A stretch of DNA of 64,000 bases, taken from Acidiluteibacter ferrifornacis. Its GTDB lineage: Bacteria; Bacteroidota; Bacteroidia; Flavobacteriales_E; Vicingaceae. Made by a program: the position numbers and the translations under genes. The stretch is taken from positions 124,001 through 188,000 of the forward strand of contig NZ_WWNE01000003.1 of NCBI RefSeq assembly GCF_009909615.1, in the 5' to 3' direction. This document shows, in pieces, positions 37,302 to 45,875 of this stretch. The notes beneath the pieces were generated by a model. That model ran no database searches, was not told where the DNA came from, and worked only from the letters and a program-made list of their open reading frames with translations. How positions within the stretch are numbered: the stretch's first letter is position 1; each line of letters begins with the position of its first letter.

Positions 37302-37530
37302 ATTATTCAGCCATATTTTCATCGTTCTTATTCGGTTCTATCAATACACTATTTCACCAATATTAGGAGCTAACTGTAGATACAGTCCTACTTGCTCAGA
37401 ATATAGTGTAGAAGCCTTCAAGAATCATGGTGTCTTCAAAGGCTTTTATTTATCGACCAAAAGAATAATCAGTTGCAACCCGTGGGGCGGTCATGGATAT
37501 GATCCTGTTCCAAAAAAGTTTAAATTCTAA
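37294..37530 (+). CDS. yidD: Membrane protein insertion efficiency factor YidD
   Basis: A 78-aa protein with the family motifs [22 protein letters not shown] and [12 protein letters not shown]. It is attached to the inner membrane and helps YidC-dependent insertion. It overlaps rnpA and is followed 3 bp later by the S41 protease gene. Confidence 0.95.
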   Translation: MNRLFSHIFIVLIRFYQYTISPILGANCRYSPTCSEYSVEAFKNHGVFKGFYLSTKRIISCNPWGGHGYDPVPKKFKF

Positions 37531-37533
37531 AAC

Positions 37534-39198
37534 ATGAAAAAGATTAAAATAGCAATTATTGCAGGTGCTGTAGCCATCTCAGGTTTTGTATCGTTTGGTT
37601 TTGTAGACAATTATTTTGAACTCTCTAAAAATCTAGACATTTTCGCTACACTTTATAAAGAAGTGAATACTTACTATGTAGATGAAACTAAACCAGGAGA
37701 GTTGATGAAAACGGGAATTGATGCGATGTTGAAATCATTGGATCCATATACCAACTTCATTCCTGAATCTCAGATAGAAGACTTCAAATTTATGACTACA
37801 GGTCAGTATGGTGGAATTGGAGCATTGATTCACAAAGATGGAGACCATGTCGTAATTTCTGAGCCTTATGAAGGCTTTCCAGCCTACAATGCTGACCTTA
37901 AAGCAGGTGATATCCTAATAGAAGTGGACGGTAAAAAAGTGAGTGGCAAATCTACTAGTGAAATAAGCGAAGCTTTGAAAGGTCAACCTAATACAGTTGT
38001 AAAATTATTGATTGAAAGGCCAGGAACCAAAGGCAACTTAAACATCGATTTAACTAGGAAAGAAATCAAAATTGATGACGTCCCTTATGCAGGAATGTTA
38101 AATGAAAAAGTTGGATACATCAGATTAACTAGCTTTACCCAAACAGCTTCCAAACAAGTAATCGATGCTTTGAATAAACTGAAAAAAGAACACAATGCAC
38201 AATCTATCGTTTTTGATTTAAGAGGAAATGGAGGTGGATTGTTAAATGAATCCATTAACATAGTAAATGCATTTGTCCCTAAAGGAACTATGGTGGTTCA
38301 AACCAAAGGAAAAATTAGTGAATGGGATGCTACTTATAGAACACTTAACGCTCCGGTAGATACTGAAATCCCGGTCGTTGTATTGGTAGATGATCATTCT
38401 GCTTCTGCATCAGAAATCGTTTCAGGTTCTTTACAAGATTTAGATCGAGCAGTAATTGTAGGAGATCGGACATTTGGAAAAGGATTAGTACAGCAAACTA
38501 GAAGATTGAGTTACAATGCTCAACTAAAAGTTACCGTAGCAAAATATTATATACCAAGTGGAAGGTGTATTCAAAAAATTGATTACGCGCACAGAGACAA
38601 AGATGGAGATGCTCCGATAGTTGCCGACTCCCTTATTGTACCTTATAAAACTTTAGTAAACAAGAGAACAGTTTATGATGGAAAAGGAATTAATCCTGAC
38701 ATAAAAGTAGAAGAAAGAGACGCTAGTAACATCACGGCCGTGCTTGTAACCAAGTATCACATATTTGATTATGCTACCCAATATCGTTTAAATCATGAAA
38801 GTATAGCCCCTGCTTCGGAGTTTCATCTGACTGACAAAGAGTATGACGATTTCATTGCCTACTTGAGTGACAAAAATATTACTTATGAAACAGAAACAGA
38901 AAAGCAGTTAAAAAAATTAAAAGAAGTAGCTACTAAAGAAAAGTATTTCCAATTGGCTGATGAAGAGTATAAAAGTCTAGAAGATAAACTTGTTTTAGAT
39001 AAAAGCGGCGATTTAATGAAGTTTAAAGATGAAATAAAAGAAATATTGGAAAACGAAATTATTTCGAGATATTATTTCCAAAAAGGTAGAATACAAGCTT
39101 CTTTAAATAATGACCCAACTGTATCTAAAGCTATAGAAATCTTGGGCAATAAGGAAATATATACCGGAATATTGAAAGGCACATACACCAAAAACTAA
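37534..39198 (+). CDS. S41-family C-terminal processing peptidase (CtpA-like)
   Basis: A 554-aa periplasmic serine protease anchored by an N-terminal signal or membrane segment (IAIIAGAVAISGFVSFGF). A PDZ domain (about 85-170, GGIGALIHKDGDHVVISEP) precedes the S41 core with catalytic Ser in DDHSASASEIVSG and Lys in TFGKGLVQQ. A C-terminal helical extension of about 170 residues follows. Such proteases trim or degrade envelope proteins from the C-terminus. It continues the rnpA-yidD transcript with a 3-bp gap. Confidence 0.9.
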   Translation: MKKIKIAIIAGAVAISGFVSFGFVDNYFELSKNLDIFATLYKEVNTYYVDETKPGELMKTGIDAMLKSLDPYTNFIPESQIEDFKFMTTGQYGGIGALIHKDGDHVVISEPYEGFPAYNADLKAGDILIEVDGKKVSGKSTSEISEALKGQPNTVVKLLIERPGTKGNLNIDLTRKEIKIDDVPYAGMLNEKVGYIRLTSFTQTASKQVIDALNKLKKEHNAQSIVFDLRGNGGGLLNESINIVNAFVPKGTMVVQTKGKISEWDATYRTLNAPVDTEIPVVVLVDDHSASASEIVSGSLQDLDRAVIVGDRTFGKGLVQQTRRLSYNAQLKVTVAKYYIPSGRCIQKIDYAHRDKDGDAPIVADSLIVPYKTLVNKRTVYDGKGINPDIKVEERDASNITAVLVTKYHIFDYATQYRLNHESIAPASEFHLTDKEYDDFIAYLSDKNITYETETEKQLKKLKEVATKEKYFQLADEEYKSLEDKLVLDKSGDLMKFKDEIKEILENEIISRYYFQKGRIQASLNNDPTVSKAIEILGNKEIYTGILKGTYTKN

Positions 39199-39210
39199 TT
39201 CGCAAATTTC

Positions 39211-40800
39211 GTGTTGAAAACTGGGCTTTTTAGGTGGAAATATTGGAACCATCAACTTCTTTATTTCTTTGGAATAATGGTGTTGATGGCAGGGTTGCCG
39301 TGGTCAAATTTTTTAATGAGCCTTGGACAATTTATTTTACTTGGCAACTGGATTCTAGAATTTAACTTCAAAGTCAAACTTCAAAAGTTCGCCAACAATC
39401 GACTTTTACATATCCTGCTTTTATTATATGCTATTCACTTAATTGGACTATTCTGGACAACTGATTTTCAATATGCCATGAAGGACCTGAGAATCAAACT
39501 GCCGCTTCTCTTTTTGCCTATTGTTTTTTCAACGGCTATTCAATTTTCAAAAAAGTCGTTTAATCAGCTTATTGATTTATTTATATTTTTTGTCACCATT
39601 ATCACATTTGTGAGCTTTTACAAATTCCTGAATGTAGAAAATATAGAGTTATACGACAAGCGTGATTTGTCCATTAACATTAGTCACATTCGGTTTAGTT
39701 TGTTGATTTGTCTAGCCTTATTTTATTCATTGTATAAATTTTATAAGAATAAGAGCTATAAAAAAATAGGTTATTTACTCCTGAGCTTCTGGCTTATGGG
39801 TTTCCTCTTTATTCTCGAATCATTTTCGGGTATCGTAATTCTCTCTATCATCCTTCCAATTGTTGTTATATTTTACGCATGGAGAATTAATAATCCCATT
39901 AAACGTTATCTTTCTTTAGGATTTATTGTAGCTTTCTCAATTAGTATACTATCTATTGTAATATGGAGAGTTAGTGTTTATCAGTTTAGCCCTGTACCTA
40001 ATCAAAAAATGTATCCGCACAGTATAAATGGTAATTATTTCCATAATGATACACGACCTTCTGAAAATAGACATCAAGAAAATGGATACTACATTTATAG
40101 AAACATTTCTTACGAAGAAATTGAACGGGAGTGGAATAAACGCAGTGATTTAAGCTATGATGGCAAGGACAAACACAACAACCCTCTTCACATTACTTTA
40201 CTTCGCTTCTTGACTTCAAAAGGTGGGTTTAAAGACTCTTTGGCCATTGCACAACTAACAGATGAAGAAATTCACGCGATAGAAAATGGAGTTGCAAACA
40301 TCAACTATTTAAAACATCCGCACATTTCGCGAATCGATAAAATTATTTGGGAGTTTGATACCTATTCAAAGGGTCTAGGAACGAATGGACACTCCGTTGC
40401 TTCTCGAATCGTTTATTGGAAGCAATCCTTAAAATTAATTAATGAAAACCTTTGGTTTGGAGTGGGTACTGGAGATATTGAAATGGCATTTCAAAAAAGC
40501 TATGAAGAAAGTGATTATGCCTTAAACAAATCTTTTCAACTAAGATCTCATAACCAATACCTTTCCTTTTTAGCCACATTTGGAATCTTTGGCTTTCTAT
40601 TTATTGCTTTTTCCATGCTCTACCCTATTAAAATTGCATTGAATTATAAAGACTACTATTACCTTGTATTTATAGCTATTGCAATGCTTTCTATGATTAA
40701 TGAGGATACCTTAGAAACACAAGCAGGAGTGACTTTCTTTGCTTTCTTTAATTCTTTTTTATTGTTTGCTAGAAATTATCTACCTAAAACGGAACGATAA
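39211..40800 (+). CDS. O-antigen ligase family membrane protein
   Basis: A 529-aa protein with about ten to twelve membrane segments and a large hydrophilic loop (about 270-415) before the last three segments, as in the Wzy/WaaL O-antigen ligase family. The loop ends with VYWKQSLKLINENLWFGVGTGD and RSHNQYLSFLATFGIFG, the family's conserved His/Asn-Gln region. It likely joins or polymerises surface polysaccharide in the inner membrane. The start is GTG at 39211 (TTG at 39214 is an alternative). It overlaps the convergent GT4 gene by 25 bp. Confidence 0.8.
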   Translation: MLKTGLFRWKYWNHQLLYFFGIMVLMAGLPWSNFLMSLGQFILLGNWILEFNFKVKLQKFANNRLLHILLLLYAIHLIGLFWTTDFQYAMKDLRIKLPLLFLPIVFSTAIQFSKKSFNQLIDLFIFFVTIITFVSFYKFLNVENIELYDKRDLSINISHIRFSLLICLALFYSLYKFYKNKSYKKIGYLLLSFWLMGFLFILESFSGIVILSIILPIVVIFYAWRINNPIKRYLSLGFIVAFSISILSIVIWRVSVYQFSPVPNQKMYPHSINGNYFHNDTRPSENRHQENGYYIYRNISYEEIEREWNKRSDLSYDGKDKHNNPLHITLLRFLTSKGGFKDSLAIAQLTDEEIHAIENGVANINYLKHPHISRIDKIIWEFDTYSKGLGTNGHSVASRIVYWKQSLKLINENLWFGVGTGDIEMAFQKSYEESDYALNKSFQLRSHNQYLSFLATFGIFGFLFIAFSMLYPIKIALNYKDYYYLVFIAIAMLSMINEDTLETQAGVTFFAFFNSFLLFARNYLPKTER

Positions 40801-41897
40801 ACAGCTAACGTTTTTTCCGCAGTAGCTGCCTTTGAGTGTGTGGCTAAAATTTGCTTAGCTCCAGCTATTAATTGTTGCTGAAGGGCAGCATTATCTAACA
40901 GTCGATCTAATCCAAGCGATAAACACTCGGAGTCAAATACAGGGCATAACAATCCGCTTTTTTCAGGATGAACAATCTCGGGAATACCTCCAGCAGCTGT
41001 CGCCACCACAGGAACCCCTTGTGCGAAAGCATCCAAAATAGATGTTCCTAAACCTTCCGTTTTTGAAGTAATAAGAAATACATCTAAATCACCTAAAATT
41101 TCAGGAACATCATTTCGGAAACCTATAAATGACAGATTTGCTAAACCTTTTCCTCTTGCGTAATTTTTGATTTCTTCCTCCAATGGACCGTTCCCAATGG
41201 CTACAAAGTGGCAATCTTTTCTTTTCTGATTGAGCTTAACTGCTACATCAATAAAGGTGAAATAGTCCTTGTGATCAGCCAATGCAGAAGTATTACCAAT
41301 TAAGAATTTATCTTTAACGCCAATCAGCTCCTTTAATTTTCCTGGTACATGTGTGTTTTCAAATCGAGTCAAATCAATTCCTGAATGTACGGTTACTAGT
41401 TTGGATTGATCTGTTATGTCCTTTGCAGTAATTTCTTTGATTTTATCGGAAACACATACAATCTTAGCCACTTTTGAATGATTGTATTTATAGAATGAAC
41501 TCTTGCTTTTTCCTACAGAAAAATCAACTCTGCGACTGACAATAATTGGAGTTTTGTTCTTCCACAATGCTGCCGCGATTATGGCATAAGTATGTCCGTG
41601 TGCATCGTGCGTATGAATCAAATCTATATCAATCTTCTTGCAAATACTCTTGATTCTTTTGGCAAAAAAAGGATCAACTCCACTTCGCTTTACCTGACTG
41701 ACAAATTGATGTCCTTTTTCTCTGCAGTAGGCTTCCATCTTGGAATCCTTCACGCACAAAATAATTTGCTCTACTCCTTTTTGATCAAGCTCCTCATACA
41801 AATACGCCAACTGCTGTTCGCCACCTCTCCAGCTTTTAGCAGTAGAAATGTGCAATATCTTGATTGGGTCATTGGTGATTTTAAATTGGCTTTTCAT
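40776..41897 (-). CDS. Family 4 glycosyltransferase
   Basis: A 373-aa GT-B fold enzyme. ILHISTAKSWRGGEQQ at the N-terminus is an acceptor-domain glycine-rich loop, HTHDAHGHTYA follows, and the donor site has SKTEGLGTSILDAFAQGVPVVAT with the conserved Glu. It likely adds a sugar to lipid A core or O-antigen in the cytoplasm. It overlaps the GT2 gene upstream by 17 bp (co-transcribed) and the O-antigen ligase-like gene convergently. Donor and acceptor sugars cannot be read. Confidence 0.85.
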   Translation of the reverse strand: MKSQFKITNDPIKILHISTAKSWRGGEQQLAYLYEELDQKGVEQIILCVKDSKMEAYCREKGHQFVSQVKRSGVDPFFAKRIKSICKKIDIDLIHTHDAHGHTYAIIAAALWKNKTPIIVSRRVDFSVGKSKSSFYKYNHSKVAKIVCVSDKIKEITAKDITDQSKLVTVHSGIDLTRFENTHVPGKLKELIGVKDKFLIGNTSALADHKDYFTFIDVAVKLNQKRKDCHFVAIGNGPLEEEIKNYARGKGLANLSFIGFRNDVPEILGDLDVFLITSKTEGLGTSILDAFAQGVPVVATAAGGIPEIVHPEKSGLLCPVFDSECLSLGLDRLLDNAALQQQLIAGAKQILATHSKAATAEKTLAVYRSVLGR

Positions 41898-42645
41898 GGT
41901 TCAATTGATTCAATTTAAAATACTTTAAATATACAGCATAAGCCGAAAGTTTAGCTATCAAAAATCCAGCCTTCCCATCTAAAAATCCTTTGTGAATCAG
42001 GTAGATTTTAATGAATCGAGCAATGGGTTTATACCACATTTTTAGCGCAGCTCCTTTTTTCCCTTTTTGGTGCATCATATTAGCCGAAATAGTAGAGAAT
42101 TTATCAATCTGTTTCCGATGATCGTCTATGGTATAATAGGAATAGTGCAATAAATCTCCTTCTAACTTTCCTGTTTTTACACCATTTTTGACAATAAACC
42201 TATCGTGCGGATTCTGTCCACCCCAATCACCTGATTGTTTCGTAAATAAACGTGTTTTCGTATCCGGATACCAACTAGAATGATGCACCCAAGTGCCACA
42301 ATAATTGGTCAACCGATTCATGGCGTAAGCTTCATATTGCCAATTTTCTTTTGCCTTTTGAATAGACGCTGCTAGTTCTGGTGTTAAGGCCTCATCAGCA
42401 TCTAACGATAGTACGTAATCAAAACTAGCGATTGATTTTGCCCAGTTTTTTTGCTCAATGTGTCCATCAAATTTGTGCTCTACAAATCGAGCACCTTTCG
42501 CTGTCGCGATTTCCTTGGTGCGATCAGTAGAAAAAGAATCCACCACCAACACCTCATCAGCGATAGACAAAACAGAATCGATGCAACGACCGATGTTTCG
42601 CTCTTCGTTGAATGTAATGATGACAACCGACAGTTGAATGACCAT
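41881..42645 (-). CDS. Family 2 glycosyltransferase (WaaE/KdtX-like)
   Basis: A 254-aa GT-A enzyme with SVVIITFNEERNIGRCIDSV, DEVLVVDSFSTDRT and the metal-binding SLDADE motif, followed by NRLTNYCGTWVHHSSWYPDTKTRLF. This matches the LPS core glucosyltransferase group (WaaE/KdtX). The start is put at 42645 (MVIQLSV), since the extra residues to 42672 are not family-like. It is the first gene of a two-gene operon with the GT4. Confidence 0.85.
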   Translation of the reverse strand: MVIQLSVVIITFNEERNIGRCIDSVLSIADEVLVVDSFSTDRTKEIATAKGARFVEHKFDGHIEQKNWAKSIASFDYVLSLDADEALTPELAASIQKAKENWQYEAYAMNRLTNYCGTWVHHSSWYPDTKTRLFTKQSGDWGGQNPHDRFIVKNGVKTGKLEGDLLHYSYYTIDDHRKQIDKFSTISANMMHQKGKKGAALKMWYKPIARFIKIYLIHKGFLDGKAGFLIAKLSAYAVYLKYFKLNQLNHEKPI

Positions 42646-42743
42646 GGAGAATAATTTACAGCAAAATAACAATTAATGCATGAAAGTAGAATCTTATCGG
42701 TCCAAATAAGTTGGTAAAAAAGGTTATTTGCTAACTTCGTAGC

Positions 42744-43415
42744 ATGGGAAAATTGTATTTGGTGCCAACGCCTATCGGTAATTTGGAAGACATGACATAC
42801 CGTAGTGTTAGAATACTGAACGAGGTAGACGCGATTTTGTGTGAAGACACACGAACTTCTTCACGTTTGTTGCAGCACTATGGCATTCAAAAAAGATTAA
42901 TTTCTCATCACCAACACAATGAGCACAAGGCAGTAGAAAAAGTAATCGAGCATTTACAAAATGGAGAAACCATCGCATTGATCACTGATGCAGGAACTCC
43001 TGGCATTTCTGATCCAGGCTTTCTATTAACAAGAGCTTGCGCTGAAGCAGACATCGAAGTGGAGACACTTCCCGGTGCTACCGCTTTTGTTCCTGCTTTA
43101 GTAAACTCAGGATTGCCTTGTGATAAATTCTGTTTCGAAGGATTTTTACCACATAAAAAAGGCCGACATACTCGATTGACTCAGCTTGCCGAAGAAGAAA
43201 GGACGATTGTATTTTATGAGTCGACTCATCGTATTGTGAAATCCTTATCACAAATGGCGGAATATTTTGGCGCAGAGCGAAAAGCGTCTGTTTCTAGAGA
43301 ATTAACTAAAATGCACGAAGAAACGGTCCGAGGAACATTGACGGAATTGGCGCAATACTACACCGATCACATTAGTAAAGGTGAGTTTGTCGTGGTGGTT
43401 GGTGGAAAAGAATAG
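42744..43415 (+). CDS. rsmI: 16S rRNA 2'-O-ribose C1402 methyltransferase RsmI
   Basis: A 223-aa SAM-dependent enzyme of the tetrapyrrole-methylase fold that methylates C1402 of 16S rRNA. Motifs are YLVPTPIGNLEDMTYRSVR, CEDTRTSSRLL, LITDAGTPGISDPG and FYESTHRI. A short form without the extra C-terminal domain. A TAACTTCG box (42732-42739) ends 4 nt before the ATG, so the mRNA may be nearly leaderless. Confidence 0.95.
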   Translation: MGKLYLVPTPIGNLEDMTYRSVRILNEVDAILCEDTRTSSRLLQHYGIQKRLISHHQHNEHKAVEKVIEHLQNGETIALITDAGTPGISDPGFLLTRACAEADIEVETLPGATAFVPALVNSGLPCDKFCFEGFLPHKKGRHTRLTQLAEEERTIVFYESTHRIVKSLSQMAEYFGAERKASVSRELTKMHEETVRGTLTELAQYYTDHISKGEFVVVVGGKE

Positions 43416-43729
43416 GTTGGGGTTTTACTTTTCAATCTGTATTTCAATTATTTATATTCTTATATTTAGTTTCGTTAATAAAACAAACATCTCTTTCGAA
43501 TTAATTAGGTTTTTGATTTATAAAAACCACTTTTAGGACAAAATGACCTGAAAAATACTTCATATTTGCCTAATTATGCCGAAGAGTACAGACCCCATCT
43601 GAGCTGGGCGTTCGATGCACAGTAAGGTTTCTATCAGTTGATTGTCGTCTTTGCTAACTTTTTATAGATTACCTATCTAAGCATATACTTTACACGATTA
43701 TTACACCTTTACAACAAGAAAAAGACACT
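43416..43729. other. Intergenic region between rsmI and the TIMP-like gene
   Basis: 314 bp between convergent genes. It holds a weak AT hairpin (GGTTTTT/AAAAACC near 43508-43528) and a GC-richer island at about 43567-43625 that reads as YAEEYRPHLSWAFDAQ then stop in one frame. This may be a leftover of a lost gene; I cannot name it. No RNA gene is recognised. Confidence 0.4.
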
Positions 43730-44215
43730 TTATTTTTTAATAGGATAAATTCTTTCAGGATCTTCTTTACCCTCTTGTTCTGATAATCTCGTAAGCAATT
43801 TTAAATCTTCTACTTGAAGGTTGTCTATTTTAAGAGTCCCATCACATTTCGATGTTTTAAGAAAATAACAATCACTAGCATCAGTAAATATCAAGTATTT
43901 TACTCCTTCTACAAATGGAATATCGCAAGACGTTTTATAATTAAAAAGAGTCAAAATTCCCCCCTCGACATTCCTTCCAGCATTTTTATAAATTTTATTT
44001 ATCTTAATTGAAGAATATCCTAAAATAAGATTGTTATTTCTAATTTCAGAATCACAGTTTACTAACTCTACAGTACCAATAAATACATGACTTGCTTGCT
44101 TAAAACTTTCCTCTAGATTATTTATTTTCGAACAATCGCAACTCAATAAGTCATTACAAGATAATAAGCAAATTACAAAAAAGAAGAGGTAATTTATTTT
44201 TCTAATTGCAACCAT
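43730..44215 (-). CDS. Secreted TIMP/NTR-like protein, possible metalloprotease inhibitor
   Basis: A 161-aa exported protein. The signal peptide (YLFFFVICLLS) is followed by two cysteine sites, C20 (lipobox-like LLSC) and a C26-D-C28 start. After CDC come HVFIGTVELVN, SIKINKIYKN and further cysteines (C91-type SCDIPF, DCYF, SKCDG). A Cys-x-Cys N-terminus, a VFIGTV strand and a KxYK strand are the pattern of the TIMP/NTR OB fold, in which the amino-terminal Cys chelates the zinc of metalloproteases. The neighbour upstream is a fragment with an HExxH motif whose stop overlaps this start, so an inhibitor or immunity role is an attractive inference. Similarity is by eye only and the protein could be a lipoprotein of other function. 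Confidence 0.55.
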   Translation of the reverse strand: MVAIRKINYLFFFVICLLSCNDLLSCDCSKINNLEESFKQASHVFIGTVELVNCDSEIRNNNLILGYSSIKINKIYKNAGRNVEGGILTLFNYKTSCDIPFVEGVKYLIFTDASDCYFLKTSKCDGTLKIDNLQVEDLKLLTRLSEQEGKEDPERIYPIKK

Positions 44216-44430
44216 AATATTGTTTTAATACATGAGTTTTATAAATATCAGAAACATTATTGAATGTTGGATGATTTTTTTTGTACTGTATAAGCTCCAG
44301 GTTCTCTGAAAGTAAATTTACCGTTTGGTGTTCCATTTACATGACCAAAATACTCATGAGTGAATACACTGGCAACATTCCCTGAATGTGTCATAACTGA
44401 ATTTACTTGCCCCCCTATTCTTAAAGTGAT
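44202..44430 (-). pseudogene. Orphan frameshifted fragment with HEYFGH metallopeptidase motif
   Basis: On the minus strand a coherent reading starts after a stop at 44431-44433 (ITLRIGGQVNSVMTHSG), passes FTHEYFGHVNG (HExxH at 44341-44358) and FTFREPGAYTVQ, then needs a frame change at an A8 run (44275-44282) to continue as KKNHPTFNNVSDIYKTH and LKQYYGCN to a stop at 44202-44204. The stop overlaps the first codons of the TIMP-like gene. It looks like the C-terminal end of a larger gene, perhaps a polymorphic toxin tip, with its N-terminus lost. Without the shift the first frame stops at 44257. The toxin idea is an inference. Confidence 0.5.
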
Positions 44431-44573
44431 TTAAATGTGTACAGATTTCAATAATTGTACTATTTATAATACCACGTATATAATTAATATTTAACACCCT
44501 AACACAAGACCTAACAAACTTTAAAAATGAGTTAGGTCCTTTAAATCTCCAAATAACATATTAGCTCCCCCTA
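44431..44573. other. Residual non-coding stretch upstream of the HExxH fragment
   Basis: 143 bp with a hairpin GACCTAAC (44508-44515) / GTTAGGTC (44531-44538) and, on the minus strand just after the amidohydrolase stop, a short coding-like run GGANMLFGDLKDLTHF before a stop. It may hold more debris of the same lost gene. The hairpin lacks a proper T-run. Confidence 0.3.
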
Positions 44574-45875
44574 TCAATTCACTTCCAACCCATACTTCTT
44601 CATGTACTTTTCGTACAATTCCCGTTGATGACTGCTTAAATCAATTGTTTGACCATTTACAAAAGCAATCGTTACATTATTGGTTTTCATGTCCAATGCA
44701 TCGCCTTTGGAGACAAACAAAGTCGCTAGTTTTCCAATTTCTATGGAGCCTACTTGTTTTTCGATTCCTAGTATTTTAGCTGCATTCAATGTAATACTTG
44801 ACAACGCTTCTTCTTTGTCTAATCCATAAGCAGCAGCTGTACCGGCATAAAATGGCAAATTTCGTGTTCCCATGGCTTGCATGCGACCATCGTTTTGCAA
44901 ACAGAACAACACTCCTGCTTCTTTCAATAAAGCAGGCAAACGGTAAGGTTGGTCAACAGCATCATCTTTGCGTAAAGGCAACTCATGCACTCTTCTCAAC
45001 ACTACTGGAATGTTGTAGTCTACCAACAAATCAGCTACTAAAAGCGCATCATAAGCACCTACCAATACTGGTTTCTTGATTTCTTGCTCTCGAATAAAAT
45101 AAATGGCTTCAGACAATTCCTTTGCCTTATCAGCATGAATAAAGACTTTTTTATTCCCTTTGAACACTTCACGCATGGCTTCAAATCTCAAATTCTTTTC
45201 CAAATTAAAGTCTGACTTTGAGTAGGCTTTTGCATTTAAAAAGAAAGTCTTCAACTCCTTTACTTCCGTCAGATAGTTTTTATTCTCAAAATAAATAATG
45301 TCTCCATTTTCCCATTTAGAAGAATAGACAGAAGGCCAATTAATGTGAATAGCATCGTCAATTTTCAACACAGCATCTTCCCAATTCCATCCATTCAAAC
45401 TAAAAATAGAAGAAGTTCCTGAAATCCGACCACCTTGAGGCGTAGATTGAACAATCAAAACACCGTTGGAACGAACGGTTGGAATAATTTTAGAATCGGT
45501 ATTGTACGCCACCAAACTTCTCACTTGTGGTGTAATACTTCCCACTTCATTGTTGTCTCTCGTGGCTCTTGCGGCATCTATTTCTACCAATCCCAACACA
45601 TTGTTTGGAGAAATAAACCCAGGATAAGAATGTTGTCCATACATCCGAATTACGGTATCGTAAGCATTGGTATCCAATCGATAATCTTGGGCACTCATCA
45701 CCAAATTAATGGTCGTTCCTTTGATTCCAATGGCCGAATTTTTAATCACGTCGCCATTACCAATGTGAGCCGTCGTTCCTAAAATCAGCGTGGATCGTTC
45801 ATTCTTGTTCTGTGCATTCAACACAAATACACCACAAATAGTGAAGATTGATAAAATGGTTTTAATTGATTTCAT
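44574..45875 (-). CDS. Secreted amidohydrolase-family protein lacking the HxH motif
   Basis: A 433-aa exported protein; the start at 45875 (MKSIKTILSIFTICG) gives the signal peptide. The fold matches the imidazolonepropionase-like amidohydrolases: the N-terminal beta part, GQHSYPGFISPNN where an active enzyme has GLIDxHxH, and the C-terminal ITLNAAKILGIEKQVGSIEIGKLATLFV. The first metal-binding His pair is missing (PNN) and the usual SD near the end reads ND. It may be a non-catalytic partner of the larger amidohydrolase just upstream, with which it overlaps by 14 bp. Substrate unknown. Confidence 0.75.
   Translation of the reverse strand: MKSIKTILSIFTICGVFVLNAQNKNERSTLILGTTAHIGNGDVIKNSAIGIKGTTINLVMSAQDYRLDTNAYDTVIRMYGQHSYPGFISPNNVLGLVEIDAARATRDNNEVGSITPQVRSLVAYNTDSKIIPTVRSNGVLIVQSTPQGGRISGTSSIFSLNGWNWEDAVLKIDDAIHINWPSVYSSKWENGDIIYFENKNYLTEVKELKTFFLNAKAYSKSDFNLEKNLRFEAMREVFKGNKKVFIHADKAKELSEAIYFIREQEIKKPVLVGAYDALLVADLLVDYNIPVVLRRVHELPLRKDDAVDQPYRLPALLKEAGVLFCLQNDGRMQAMGTRNLPFYAGTAAAYGLDKEEALSSITLNAAKILGIEKQVGSIEIGKLATLFVSKGDALDMKTNNVTIAFVNGQTIDLSSHQRELYEKYMKKYGLEVN

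Noticed and set aside
44257-44394. 45-codon frame with HEYFGH as an intact small gene
   Set aside because: Coherent coding sequence extends upstream of its ATG and, after a frame change, downstream of its stop, so it looks like part of a broken larger gene.
44508-44538. Hairpin downstream of the amidohydrolase genes as a strong terminator
   Set aside because: The 8-bp stem has a 15-nt loop and no T-run follows on the minus strand.
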